Positions 10,912 through 21,802 of a stretch of 61,530 nt of DNA are shown in pieces. Positions within the stretch are counted from its first letter, which is position 1. The number at the start of each line of letters is the position of its first letter. Below the pieces are notes generated by a model that was not told the DNA's origin, did not search any database, and saw only the letters and a program-made list of their open reading frames with translations. The translations under genes and the position numbers were made by a program. This DNA comes from Lineolata rhizophorae (Eukaryota > Ascomycota > Dothideomycetes > Lineolatales > Lineolataceae). The DNA lies in assembly GCA_010093515.1 (NCBI GenBank), contig MU001702.1, positions 96,021 to 157,550 on the forward strand. The letters are read 5' to 3'.

Positions 10912-12461
10912 ATGTCTCTCGTTCGTGAAACGCGAAATTTGCTTTTGCAAGCTCCCCTCAAACCACGAGCGGGTCTTGGATGGAAGGGATTTGCACAATG
11001 CCAGATTAGGAGAAGCTCGGTCTCTCAGAGGCCCGGGTCGGACCAGTGAGTGTTCAAGTCGAAATAGGTCACCTTTACGGCATATAGTAATGGACTATAT
11101 TTAGTGTACACTTTCCAGGTGCCGTAGACAGCAAGTTTACCACGAAATTAGAGTTCGAGAAGCCATCGCAAAAGCCGGCGATGCCGACATACCGAATCCT
11201 AGATCAGAACGGTGTCATTGTAGACAAGAGCAGGCCACCACTGGATGTTTCAGATGAGGAAGTTCTCAAATGGTATAATGATATGTTGACAGGTTTGTCA
11301 CCGGCTTTCGATGGACGTGCCGGAATGAGTTCTCGTTGACAACAAGCCCAGTAAGCATAATGGATTTGATTATGTTTGATGCGCAGCGTCAGGGGCGCCT
11401 AAGTTTCTACATCGTGAGTATTAGCTTCGTATAAGACTCCTTATAGTAATTCTTTGAAGTATACCTGACTCTCTCAGGTGTCTGCGGGCGAGGAGGGCAT
11501 CGCTGTAGGTTCTTCGGCGGCCTTGCACCCGTCCGATGTTATATTCGCCCAATATCGAGAAACGGGAGTGTTCAAGGAGCGGGGGTTTACACTCGATGAC
11601 TTTATGAACCAGCTCTTTGCGAACAAGAAGGATGTCGGTCATGGACGCAATATGCCTGTTCACTATGGGAGCCGCAAGTTGAACATCCACACCATATCCT
11701 CCCCATTGGCTACCCAAATCCCGCAGGCGTCTGGTGCTGCGTACGCTGTCAAACTGCAGGATCTCCAGAACCCGGACTCTCCGAGACGCGTAGTCGCCTG
11801 TTACTTCGGTGAAGGTGCTGCATCTGAGGGTGACTTCCACGCCGCGCTCAACATTGCTGCCACACGCTCGTGTCCAGTGGTCTTCATTTGTCGTAATAAT
11901 GGCTACGCCATATCGACTCCGACTCTAGAGCAATACCGTGGAGACGGCATTGCGAGCAGAGGTGTCGGGTATGGTATCGAAACTGTACGTGTCGATGGCA
12001 ACGACATCTTCGCTGTGCGCGAGGCCACACGGGAGGCACGTCGTCTCGCCCTCGAGGGTGGTGGCAAGCCCGTACTGCTTGAGGCCATGAGCTATCGCGT
12101 GAGCCATCATAGCACGTCGGATGACAGCTTTGCGTACCGTGCTAAGGTCGAGGTCGAGGACTGGAAGCGTCGCGACAATCCCATCACGCGGCTGCGCAAA
12201 TGGCTCGAGGGCAAGGGCTTGTGGGACGATGAGAAGGAGAAGGATGCCCGGTCACGGGTTCGTAAGGAAGTTTTAGCGGCGTTTGTGCGGGCGGAGAAGG
12301 AGAAGCGGCCGCCGTTAGGTATGATGTTTGAGGACGTATATGAGGACATGACGGCAGAGGCCAGAGAGCAGGCGCGGTTGTTAAGAGAGCATATCGAGAG
12401 ATATCCGGATGAGTATGATGTTGAGGAGTTTGAAGGTGGGATTCGTAGTCTCGAAAAGTGA
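10912..12461 (+). CDS. BCKDHA: Branched-chain 2-oxoacid dehydrogenase E1 subunit alpha
   Basis: Predicted 455-residue mitochondrial ThDP-dependent subunit of the branched-chain ketoacid dehydrogenase complex, which oxidatively decarboxylates the 2-oxoacids of Leu, Ile and Val. Four exons read from splice signals: 10912-11045, 11105-11292, 11352-11413 and 11478-12461; introns are 59, 59 and 64 bp and all phases agree. Exon 1 gives an Arg-rich presequence (MSLVRETRNLLLQAPLKPRA). Exon 2 starts at the mature-protein segment VHFPGAVDSKFTTKLEF. Exon 3 carries FDAQRQGRLSFYI. Exon 4 holds the active-site region (GRNMPVHYGS, the ThDP/Mg motif GEGAASEGDFHAALN...NNGYAIST) and the phosphorylation-loop segment YRVSHHSTSDDS with its conserved Ser/His residues. 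That loop suggests control by a BCKDH kinase. Family identity is clear; exons 1-3 rest on splice reading. Confidence 0.95.
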
Positions 12462-13568
12462 TGCAGAAATGTTCCTGTAGTAGGTCGTCCGTTCCGTTGT
12501 CCAGCAATTGTTGTGGCCGAAGATGTTTATCTTCGGATTAACTCGGGTCAAGTGCGCTGCTGCGCGGTTACGGTGTGCCCAGTACGGCACGCTGTAATGA
12601 AACGGCGACGTATGTCAGGCTTCAATTTCGTAGGAATTTTTCTCTATTGCTATGAGATGCTACAATCGTAGGGCTATCCTGAGCCTAATGTTTCTGCACA
12701 AAGCATTGTTTTGAGTTTATGTGCAGAAATATTGACCTATGGATTTTTTAAACTATATGTATTATGGAAATCAAACTCCTTCTGGCTGCCTGGCCTTTGG
12801 GCGTATGGCGGTGCTGGTTTGTTTGTACTGTTGGCCGTGCTCCTCCTATTAGTCATCCCTATCCTTAATTGGAATTGCATTGCACAAGGACCTGGGTTCG
12901 ATTCCCGCTCGGTCCGTTGCTGGTTGGCTAATAGGGCGGAAGACGGGTAGGACCTAGTTAGGCGCGCAACTGCTAGCAGAGCGTACAGCGTGGAACGCAA
13001 ACCGGTTTACTCCAGCAATGCTTACACCTCAACGTGGTGCTGGAGTCTAGTAGCCTTCGGGTGAAGCCAAGTAAGCAAGATTTTTTTTACAAAATTTTAA
13101 AATATCCCCTACATTATTGCACCTATTAACTTTCTTTTTTTTTTTCTAGGTATATCTTTAATATCCTTTTCCTACTATCTGGTTGTCTTAAATATAATAT
13201 AAGTGTAGCTGTCGTGTCATTGATTTAAGATTTGCGAGGTATATCTACTTGGTGTAGTGCGATAGATATATATGATAAAGCTGTTCATACCGCGACGGGG
13301 CGCATCTAGCCAAGCGTACATCGACGTACACTAGTTGCTAGTCATAACACACGGGATTGTTACCATGCGTCTGCATTCACATTAAACAGCTATAGCTCTT
13401 GTGTTTCCTGCTGCGTTTCCTTGTCTACTTCCATGCCCAGTTGCTCCACTCTCACGCTTCTTCTTTAACAACACCTCTTATGAGCTTCTTCCCATCTTCT
13501 TTACTTCTCGCTGCTATAGAGCCTCCAACACACCAACACGTCTTCATACCTCAATAAACATCGTCAAC
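12462..13568. other. Intergenic region with tRNA-like relic
   Basis: This 1.1-kb stretch has BCKDHA 3' UTR on the left and the promoter/5' UTR of the next plus-strand gene on the right. It contains a tRNA-like segment described separately, two T-rich tracts (about 13080-13090 and 13134-13146), and no other supported gene. Confidence 0.45.
12765..13090 (+). repeat. Possible tRNA-derived SINE relic
   Basis: A perfect Pol III B-box-like core GGTTCGATTCC sits near 12895-12905 within a tRNA T-arm-like context (CCTGGGTTCGATTCCCGC). Downstream is a hairpin (CTCCAGCA ... TGCTGGAG, about 13012-13049) and then a T8 tract at about 13081, which could end a Pol III transcript. No matching tRNA acceptor stem or clear A box is found, so it is not an intact tRNA. 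A decayed tRNA-derived retroposon is the simplest reading; its limits are approximate. Confidence 0.3.
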
Positions 13569-14340
13569 ATGCCTCGCCCCACCATAAAAACCTTCCAGTT
13601 CTTCAACCGTCTCCCGGCCACCATGGCGGGAAAGGATTGTCCAGAGTCGTTCGAGCTGCCGATCAAGCCAACCACGGCGGCAACTGGAGTCGACTTGATG
13701 GTTCGGCGGACATTTCAAATTCCTGCTGAAGTCAAGTTTGCGTACTGGCTTCACAAGTGGGCAAATTCGTATGCCAAGGCTGATATGACGAAGACACCGT
13801 GGGAGGGCTTCCGCGATGCTCAAGAGCACGAAATTGAGATTGCTGTGCTGAACGTAAGTTGCGTACCCTCCAACGTCGTGATTGATCTAAAGTTGAAGTG
13901 AGACTAACGATGACATGTCATTTCAGTACTACCCTGCACCGCTTGACCCCCGCCGCGTGTCGCTCACGAAAGCGCAGGAGCTTGCGACAAGTGTGAATAA
14001 CAAGACTACCATGAACCGGACTCAACTGCGCGCGAAAATTGTGAAACACTGGGCTTTGAAAAAGTTCGACGAAGGCATCATCAAGCGCAAGGGACTCTGG
14101 CCTCTTCATCAGAAGTCTGCAGCTGGTGTCCACGCCCTGGAACCGCATCGTTGGGATGTCCCCTTCTTGCAAGCACTTGCTGCTCTTGCGGAAATGACCG
14201 ATGGGCGCTGGGGTGATGCCCAAGAGCTTATGGAGGATCAATATATTGCTAGGACGGAAAAGTCTCTAGCACGGCTTCGCCCCGGCTTGGTACTCCAAGA
14301 TTTGAAAGACATTCTTTACAAGCAAGCCGAGCTCTGCTAG
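13569..14340 (+). CDS. Conserved-looking hypothetical protein, two exons
   Basis: Predicted 232 residues from exons 13569-13853 and 13927-14340, with a 73-bp intron (GTAAGT...TTTCAG, branch GACTAAC). The splice joins DAQEHEIEIAVLN to YYPAPLDPRRVSLTKAQ. The leader upstream of ATG 13569 is pyrimidine-rich, like fungal 5' UTRs. There is no signal peptide or membrane segment. The sequence is well mixed and globular in type, with many aromatic residues (FAYWLHKWANSYAK, WALKKFDEGIIKRKGLWPLH) and a helical C-terminal half. I do not recognise the family. A cytosolic or nuclear protein is likely. Confidence 0.75.
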
Positions 14341-17300
14341 TAGGGCTATATTGGAAGAAATGGAAAGGCTCTCAGGAGCAGCATGGGAGCGATGGCAATG
14401 AGATGGTTGTCTAGGAGCAATTGGAGTACCTAGGAATACCCCCACTGGAATAAAAGGATTCCGAGTTGACAATGTGAATTCCTGCTATTGCTCGTACGTG
14501 AAAGTCGCGATTAAGGGCGTTCGATTTCGAAAGAGGGGCATCATATGCACGAGAGGTTTGAATGTTTCAACTTCACCCCATGAACACATTTTTCCTTCCC
14601 GTTTTGATCTTCTCCTTATATGACTGTAGGACAAAGACGATGTGATACCAGCAAGAAGTTGCCTTAATGTATTTCTATATTCATCATATTCATGTATAAT
14701 TGATTAACGGAGGTGCTTTTAAACAATTTAAAATATATACAGAGAAAGGCAAGCTTACGCATAAAGGAGAAATGTCAAGCACAGCTAGTCGACGCATGAA
14801 GAACCAGCTAATCCTTTGTTTTGCCGTAATCGCTAGAGTAAATCTTATGTTTTACCTTAATTTGTGGCTCTATTCTCTTCCAATAGCTATTATACACTCT
14901 TATACTGTTGTCTTCATATAAGAGTCGAGAGTCCCTTGGGGTATAATTTCTTAAGTGTGGATGATTGGTGATAGCTTAGACTCCAATACCACAGAAAAAC
15001 TTCGTACTCCATGAAGTCATGTTCGATACATGGAGAAATTTCATATTTATATACAAGCGACTGGTTAGTCCTAAGTTCTTGACAGGGCCGCATAGTAATA
15101 AGCGAGACTTGTCGTCGAAAGTCATGTTTCGCCGGCCTTGATCGGAGTCAAATGCGTTGCGAGTATTAAAAACGCTTCTTTCACATCGCTTTGTGGACGA
15201 ACATTATGCGTACCCAAGAAAAGTTCAAATCTTATTAGAAAACAGTTGGAATCATGTTGCTATTTCAGTAGTATCTAATTCTATTATGGCCATTGGATGC
15301 TTAGCTAGCTACTATTACCTACATCGCTTTCTAAGACGAAATTTGGTGGCTATAATAAAGATTCAAATTAGAAAGAACCTCTTTGTAGATCTGACTACGT
15401 CAGTTCAGTAGATCTTAAAAACAGACCCTTTCTTCCGGTAAATATGAACCCATAATATGGCGCAAATATTTTCAGAATTAAGAGGTCGAATAGCAGTAGT
15501 ACAACGCCGTTGAAAGCACAGGGCGGGGTACATAATGTTCACAACTCCACGCTAGTGCTGCATACCCGGATATAATCCAAAATTTATTGCATGCAGAAAA
15601 CATACATAGTAGGCAGGCGGCGGAAGTCCCACATCCCCGACTTGTACTAATGCAAAAAGAAAAGCCTACGGTTGACGCGCAGCCGAGACACACGGACGCA
15701 CCTTTCTTCTTATGTATTGTTCCCCACCCGCCTTCGCAGTCCCGGGAAATCTTCCACAATCACGGGCCTTGCGTGCATCGTTGTCCCGTATCCGCCTGCT
15801 CCCGCCCACCTGGGAGCAGAGGGCCTAACCCCGCGTTGATGCACCGATCCGGCTCGCCGGTATGAACGCCTGGCGTGAACGTGGTGGGCGCCTCGGCCAC
15901 GAGACCACGCGTGCCGACGCACACCCGACGGGGAAGCGGTGCCAGTGGCCCCCAGACGCAACTCCAAACCACAACAATCTGGTAATACAAGGCGCGGATG
16001 GAGCATGCGGCCGGCGTGGACACTGCGGACCGAACGATTTGTCTCACCCGGCACGAAGTTTTCCCCAAGGCGCAGAACACGGCTTTCGGCCCGCCGCCCG
16101 GGAGTCCTCGATCTTGCTTCGGCGGGACTCCGGAGCGTCAGACATTGTTTCGCGAATCTTGCAAACGCGCCATCCTGCGAGATCATCAAGGACCATCGGA
16201 TGGGAACGGTATGTGTTTCGCGGCCATTTCTGAAAGATGAGACGCCCGTCGCTCTGGTGATGGATCCTCTGGAGGCTGAGGGAATTCTGGGGCATGGTAC
16301 GTGCGCGGCGCCATTTATGTTCCGTTTCAACTATCCCAGGACACCCCGGTGGGACACATTCTTGCAAGAGGCTGCACAAGCTGCTTTGTCTTTCGGGGTT
16401 TCTTTGGGCCGAGGCATCGCTATTAGGAATCGCCTTCACAATCTGCTTTATGACCAAGCTAACGGAGGATAGCAATATTGCCTATCTAGGATCAAGAGCT
16501 CGGGAGAATCCTTCGCTCATGTATGTACCTACTACGTAGGCACATACATGCTGGAACGAGCCGACACCCATGACGGCGGATCATTAATTCACACATTATA
16601 GGTGTTCTGGCAACTCGGGGTCCTTTCGAGAAAGAAGGAAGTGTCTCGCGTTGTTCGAGAACGCGGCGGGGAGTGTCATGAATCGCATAGTACAGGGTTC
16701 ACTGGCGTGATCGTGCCGAACCGATCTTCGGGATGATCCCCGGGGTCCCTGTAAGTCGGCCGGTCACCGTTCGACAATGGAGCAAAGGATTGGCGTCGCA
16801 CGATGCAGCTGCCATGGGCCAGCGCCAGCGCCTGGGAACGAGTTGGTTAGAACGGAGGGCCTCGGCTCGTCCGCAATTCGAGCGGCGCGTTCAGAAAATC
16901 GCAACGCGCAGTTGCCACGACTACGGTCAAGCCCGACCAACTGGATGTAGCCGAGCTAGCCGGGGGACCCGAGCTCGGTCGCGCTCCGTCGAGGGGCTAT
17001 TTCTTGCGTGCAGCTTTCTGCTTCCTACTCCGTACCTATACCCAAGGACGTGCATGTTCGGCAATGAAAACTGGGCCCAGATAACGAACTTTCTCCAGCC
17101 TGGTCCAATAAAAGGGAGAATACCACCACCTCGTTAGCACCCCGCACGTGGCAAACGCGCAAGCTTGTCCGCTCCGGCATCTGTGCCAGCTACTGTACTC
17201 CGTAGCGTAGAAGTGAGCGCAAGGAGTACGTACTTACCGTACCTACGGCGCCCTGACTCGCGCCCCTGCAGGTCGTCGGTGCTCACAATCCTCGGGCACA

Positions 17301-18430
17301 GTGGCGAGATTCGACGACTTCATTTTTAGAACTGGGCCGGAGACGCAACGCCGCTTGATCCACGGGTCAACGTCGAGCTCGCCTCTACCCGGGAGCGCCC
17401 ATAGAAGCCAGCGCGGGACCGGCTTGCGGCGAGGGTTTCAGGGCGAGCGAGCGGACCACGGGAGGATCTGACAGGGCACCTCACCAATCTCCCTTTTAAG
17501 GGTCTTCCCGAGCGCGATCAAATTTGCGGGACGCGGGAGGGCAGCCGCCAGCGAGCCATTGCCGCCGATAGCGTGCGCGGAACCGGCGGCCGCCTGGTCC
17601 TTCGGAGCCTCGGCCGGTTTCGTGCTCGTCGGGCGGCGGATGGCGGTGACTGCGCATTCGGTCCTTTTCTCGACGTCCTGGCTCAGGCCCGAGCCCCGGC
17701 GTCGAACTCGCGCTCCGAGGAGCTCAAGCGCAGCGAGCTCCGGCGCCCACGTGGGAACGGCCAATTGTTGAGCTGCAGCATGCAGGGCCCGGCGCAAGCA
17801 CCGTGGGACCGCGGCGCGACACGTGCCCAGGAGGCCGGATGCCCTTAGCTTGGGTCGGCAGCACGACGAGTTGGAGAAGTCGCGGTGTTCGTCCCGTGGC
17901 CGAGGACCAAAGCTCCAGCGGCCCCGGTCGGCTGGGTTTCCCAGGCCGGCTAGGGTTTGATATGCATCCCTGCTAGCGTTGCAGATCCCGACCGCTGGCG
18001 ACGCTTGCGTCCTTCGTCCCCTCAACCCCTCCGGCGCGCCGTGCCCGGCTGCTGCCCTCGGTCCAGCAAGAGCCGGCCAATCTCGAACAACTGGCGCCCT
18101 CTGCCGCGCACACGTACATACCTCGTTCGTGCAAGCATCCTCGCGTTGAGACTCTTCGTTGGGTTTGCCTGACTGCCGGAGCCCCACACAGGATCACAAC
18201 GCTGCCCCACAGGCGACAATGTCCGTGTGCCGTGCGCGCCTGTGGGGCGTGCAAGGACGCCTTTGCGGCTCGCAACAATTTATGGTACTTTAACCCGAAG
18301 CTTTCCCGGACCCAGATGTGACCTTTCCTTGGATCGCCCATTGACGATCGCTCTGTACCCCGTCACTGTGCGAGACAACTGCTGTCCATCACTTTAGTGC
18401 CGCCTTGACAAGTCAGTCTTCAACTCCACA
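14341..18430. other. 4.1-kb gene-poor interval with a composition switch
   Basis: No supported gene on either strand. The left part (about 14.5-15.5 kb) is AT-rich and looks like decayed repeat or intergenic DNA. From about 15.6 kb to the transporter gene the sequence becomes GC-rich, which produces several overlapping long open frames on both strands; none shows a domain, splice structure or start context, so they are taken as chance. The final kilobase should contain the transporter promoter, including a CAGATAA GATA-type site near 17080. Confidence 0.5.
16518..16550. repeat. Hairpin-forming inverted repeat
   Basis: Two 15-base arms, CATGTATGTACCTAC and GTAGGCACATACATG, are complementary with a single mismatch and are separated by only 3 bases. 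It lies in a gene-free region. It could form a DNA or RNA hairpin; no function is assigned. Confidence 0.6.
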
Positions 18431-20399
18431 ATGGCTTCCTCCGACAACAAGGCGGATGAGGTCCAAGTCGAGACGGCCGACCCCACTCCTACGCCACCCT
18501 CCGGTGCCGACTCCGAGCACGAGCACCACCATCACGGCCTGCACATCCCGCATCACCACCACGGCCATCATGACTGGGAGGACCCCGAGAAGAACCCCGT
18601 GCTGGCCGCGGCCCAGCAGAATGCCGTCCACATCGACCTCACCTGGAGGTCCTGGGTCGTCGTCTTCTGCGCCTGCTTTGCCATCTTCTCGCAGATCTTC
18701 GTGACCGTCGCGGCCGGGTCCGTCATCGCCTTCATCATCCGCGATCTGGGACAGCCCGCCATCTCCGGGTGGATCATCCAGGGCCCGCTGCTGATGCAGT
18801 CCGCGCTCGCACCCTCCGTCGGCCGTCTCTCCGACGTGCTGGATCGCAAGTACATGGCTACCATCCCGCCTATCATCGCCTTCGCGGGAGCCATCGTCTG
18901 CGCGACGGCACCGGACATGAACACGCTCATCGGCGGAGGCATCCTCATTGGCATCACCCTGTCAACCACCTCCATCGTACAGGCCATTCCTCCCGAGGTC
19001 CTGCCGCTGAAATATCGTCCGCTCGCCAACGGTTTCTGCGGCGTCTCGGGCTCCGTCGGCGGCCTGGTCGGCGCTGTCGGCGCTGGCGCTGTGACCACCG
19101 TCGCCTCTGACGGCTGGCGCTACATCTTTTGGATGCAAGCGGCCTTCCATGGCGCCACGGCTCTCGGCTTCGCGCTCTTCTACTGGCCGGCGAAGAGCGA
19201 CTACGGCAAGATGACCATGAAGCAGGTGCTCTGGGCCATCGATCCCATTGGTGCCTTCCTGTTCATCTCCGCCACCACTATTCTACTGCTTTCGCTTAAC
19301 TGGGCTGCGGGAACGTACCCGTGGGATGACGCACATGTCGCTGCTCCCCTGACCATCGGCTGCGTTATACTTGTTGTGTTCGGTGTCTATGGTAAATGTT
19401 TTCGTGTCCCAGTGTTTTTCAGGCGCAGACTAACCAGTATTTTTTTATCACTGCAGAATGGAAGGGTAGGTCCGACGGTATTGTTTCGCACATATTCTTC
19501 AAAAGCGGCCCCAATTTCCCTCTCGCCGTCTTCTGCTATGCTGTTGAAGGGTATGTATTTTGTTGAACTCTACTCCTGCGAGTAGGATGCTAATGTGGAT
19601 ATTTTTCGTGGCTGGCAGGTGGATCTTCTACAGCGCCGTCAATGCTATCACGCCGCAAATCGTGCTGCAGATGGGCTGGGAGACGGATGCTTTCTTGATC
19701 TCCGTGCGCCAGCTGTCCTACAGCCTTGTGGCGCTCTTCACGCCCCTTCCCGTCGCATTGTACGCAACGCGCTTCAAGGACATTCGGACGCCACTAGTCA
19801 TCACCTTCACCATCTTCCTCGTTGCCAACATCTGCTACACGCTGCTCAAGCCTTCTTGGGACTCGGTGCAGATCGGCATCAACGTGCTGTCTGGTATCGG
19901 GCAGGCTGGTCCGCTGACGCTGCTCCCTGCCGCAGTGCAGTTCACGGCGCCGCACTCTTACCTCTCGACGGCGACGGGTTTAGCCTTCTCTGCGCGCGCC
20001 ATCGGCGGCGCCTTTGGCTCCGCCGTCCTCGACGCCATCATCTACGGCCATCTCAACAGCGACCTCATCCCGGCCATGACGCAGGCGGCGCTGGACAACG
20101 GCGTGGCCGAGGGGTCGGACGCGCTCGAGGCCATCGTGGCCGCCGCCGTCGGCCAGGACCTCTCCACGCTGGTCGGCGCCGACATCCCGGCCGAGGCCCT
20201 CGCCGCCGTCACCTCCGAGTACCGCTGGACGTACGCCCGCGCGTACCGCCTCGCCTGGGACTCCATCATCCCCTTCACCGTCATCGCGATCATCTGCTGC
20301 GCCCTGCTGCGCGGCGTCAAGCAGTTCATGACGGAGAAGGTCGAGGCGACGGTGGAGCGGCCGAGGCACGTGGACGAGGAGAAGAAGGCCGAGTCGTAA
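18431..20399 (+). CDS. MFS transporter, TRI12-like, with His-rich N terminus
   Basis: Predicted 611-residue plasma-membrane permease in three exons: 18431-19391, 19457-19550 and 19619-20399 (introns 65 and 68 bp; branch sites GACTAAC and GCTAATG). The order of about 12-14 hydrophobic segments and motifs such as GRLSDVLDRKYM, LPLKYRPLANGF, DGWRYIFW and YPWDDAHVA fit the fungal TRI12/siderophore-like MFS group, which exports toxins or moves siderophores and drugs by proton antiport. The substrate cannot be read from sequence. The cytosolic N terminus is unusual: 12 His within about 20 residues (28-48), which could bind zinc, copper, nickel or iron. No biosynthetic cluster lies beside it. It is isolated between gene-poor flanks, with only a GATA-like site in the upstream region. 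Confidence 0.9.
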
Positions 20400-21586
20400 A
20401 ACGGGTTGTTGCTAGTGCGCCTTCCCGGCCGCGCGGCGGGGGCTGCGACCGCTCCTTGCTGCATTGTTTGCCTTGGGAGCGTTCGGGTCCTTTTTCACGT
20501 CGCACGGCTATCTTGATGTTATGGTGTCTTTTGTTCTTGTTTCAGCCTTTCAGGCGTCAGTTGTTAAATGCATTCACGGTTCATGTGTGTATGGGGTGGT
20601 CTGGCTGCAACCCCCTCGGCCCTTTGTACATATGGCCTTGGCTCACCCTGCTTCTGCACATTGTGTAAAAAGAAAGAAATGCCTGATCCGGTATGCGCCA
20701 GTTATGTTATATATGAATGATGGCATGGTTGCGAGCTCTTATTGCGTTTAAGTAGCAGGTTGGGCTTGGCGAATTCTTTCTAAGTACAGAATCGAAAGAT
20801 GAATTCCACGACATACTGCTTACTGTCTTCCCGTTTGGAGCAAAGTTTTAGGTGGCGGTTTGCAATTTGAAGAATTGAGCTTCGTAAGTGGTGATTTGAG
20901 GCTCGCTAGGGTTCGAATTACAACAACATACAAGAATCAAATTACATGCAATGTAGCTAACGTGTTCCAGTATTGGAGGGGCGATAGCATAAATGATCTT
21001 CCGTTGAACTTTCAAGTTCTCCTAAACGTCATCCGCTATTAGGCTATAACTTCCTTTCTACTACGCAGTGACTTCTAAACGAGTTGTGCTCGCTTCGCTC
21101 GCTCTGTGGGGGCTTCCTTAGCTCTAAGGAGCGGGAAAGGGTTAGTACGCAATATAGCATAGGATTATACAGCACACAGCATAGAATAGGGGGAAGGATA
21201 TAGCACAGAGAGGAGTACACGGCATAGGGAGGAGTGCATAACACAGGGAGGAGCACAGCATGGATAGGAGTACGCGACACAGATAAGAGAATGCCGAAAG
21301 ATCGCTCCGACGGGACCGACGCGCGATACGCGGCCGCTGAGCCCCTATGTAGTCGGAGGTCTTCCCTTAGACGTCGCTCGCAGGGTCGGCGCGTGGCCTT
21401 GGGGGGAAGAGAGGAAATAGAGATATACTGTAGCGCCGCTGGCGTAGGGGTAGCGTAGAGTCGGCGCGCCTCTAGTAAAGCCGCGGTAGAGCTGGTAGGT
21501 CCGTACGGACTCCGTATAGCGAATAGACGTGCTAAAATATCATGTTATTATTCGCATAGCGTAGTGATATTTTTCGTGGGGGAGAA
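20400..21586. other. Gene-free region, probably partly LTR-element interior
   Basis: No supported gene. The first few hundred bases are transporter 3' UTR. From about 21060 the sequence is repeat-like, with GCTCGCTTCGCTCGCTC, a minisatellite and a purine-rich tract GTGGGGGAGAA directly before the LTR at 21587. Part of this segment is therefore probably the 3' interior of an old LTR retrotransposon. A lone GGTTCGAAT motif near 20908 has no tRNA fold around it. Confidence 0.4.
21190..21285. repeat. Degenerate 19-bp minisatellite
   Basis: The core AGGAGTAC/AGGAGTGC/AGGAGCAC recurs at 21211, 21230, 21249 and 21266, with spacings of 19, 19 and 17 bases, and a weaker copy lies just upstream. The unit is roughly CACAGGGAGGAGTACACGG. 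Copies differ by several bases, so the array is old. Confidence 0.55.
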
Positions 21587-21802
21587 TGTCCAAATTCTAA
21601 TTCTCTTAAGAGTAGAAAGGCAAAATGGACCACTCATTTGATATATTACTAACACAACGCTGCCTCTCTATTCCGTAATATTAAGTCCTATTAGAGACTT
21701 CCTTTCACCTCATGAGTTTATAAGTAGTCTGGTATCTGACGCCTATGAGTGTCACATGACTGTGCTTGCCGTTATTCAGATCACGTGCATGTCATTTGGA
21801 CA
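21587..21802 (+). mobile_element. LTR of a retrotransposon, likely a 3' LTR fossil
   Basis: A 216-bp segment is bounded by a perfect 9-base inverted repeat, TGTCCAAAT at 21587 and ATTTGGACA ending at 21802, with the canonical TG...CA ends. It is directly preceded by a purine-rich tract (GTGGGGGAGAA) that looks like a polypurine tract, so it reads as the 3' LTR of an element whose interior would lie to the left. The 5-base flanks (GAGAA and TGGCA) do not match, which agrees with a truncated copy rather than a clean solo LTR. No matching 5' LTR or intact coding region was found: the element is a fossil. Copia or gypsy cannot be decided from the LTR alone. Confidence 0.6.

Noticed and set aside
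12890-12925. Intact tRNA gene
   Set aside because: The T-arm-like motif has no matching acceptor stem, D arm or anticodon arm in the preceding 75 bases.
15710-16540. Several overlapping open frames of 100-206 codons on both strands
   Set aside because: Different frames on both strands are open at once, which points to high GC rather than coding; none has splice or domain support.
17438-18187. 249-codon open frame on the minus strand upstream of the transporter
   Set aside because: Arg/Ala/Pro-rich composition typical of GC-rich non-coding DNA, no domain, and it overlaps the likely transporter promoter.
20895-20925. Second tRNA-like B box (GGTTCGAAT)
   Set aside because: No stem pairing around it and no downstream terminator.
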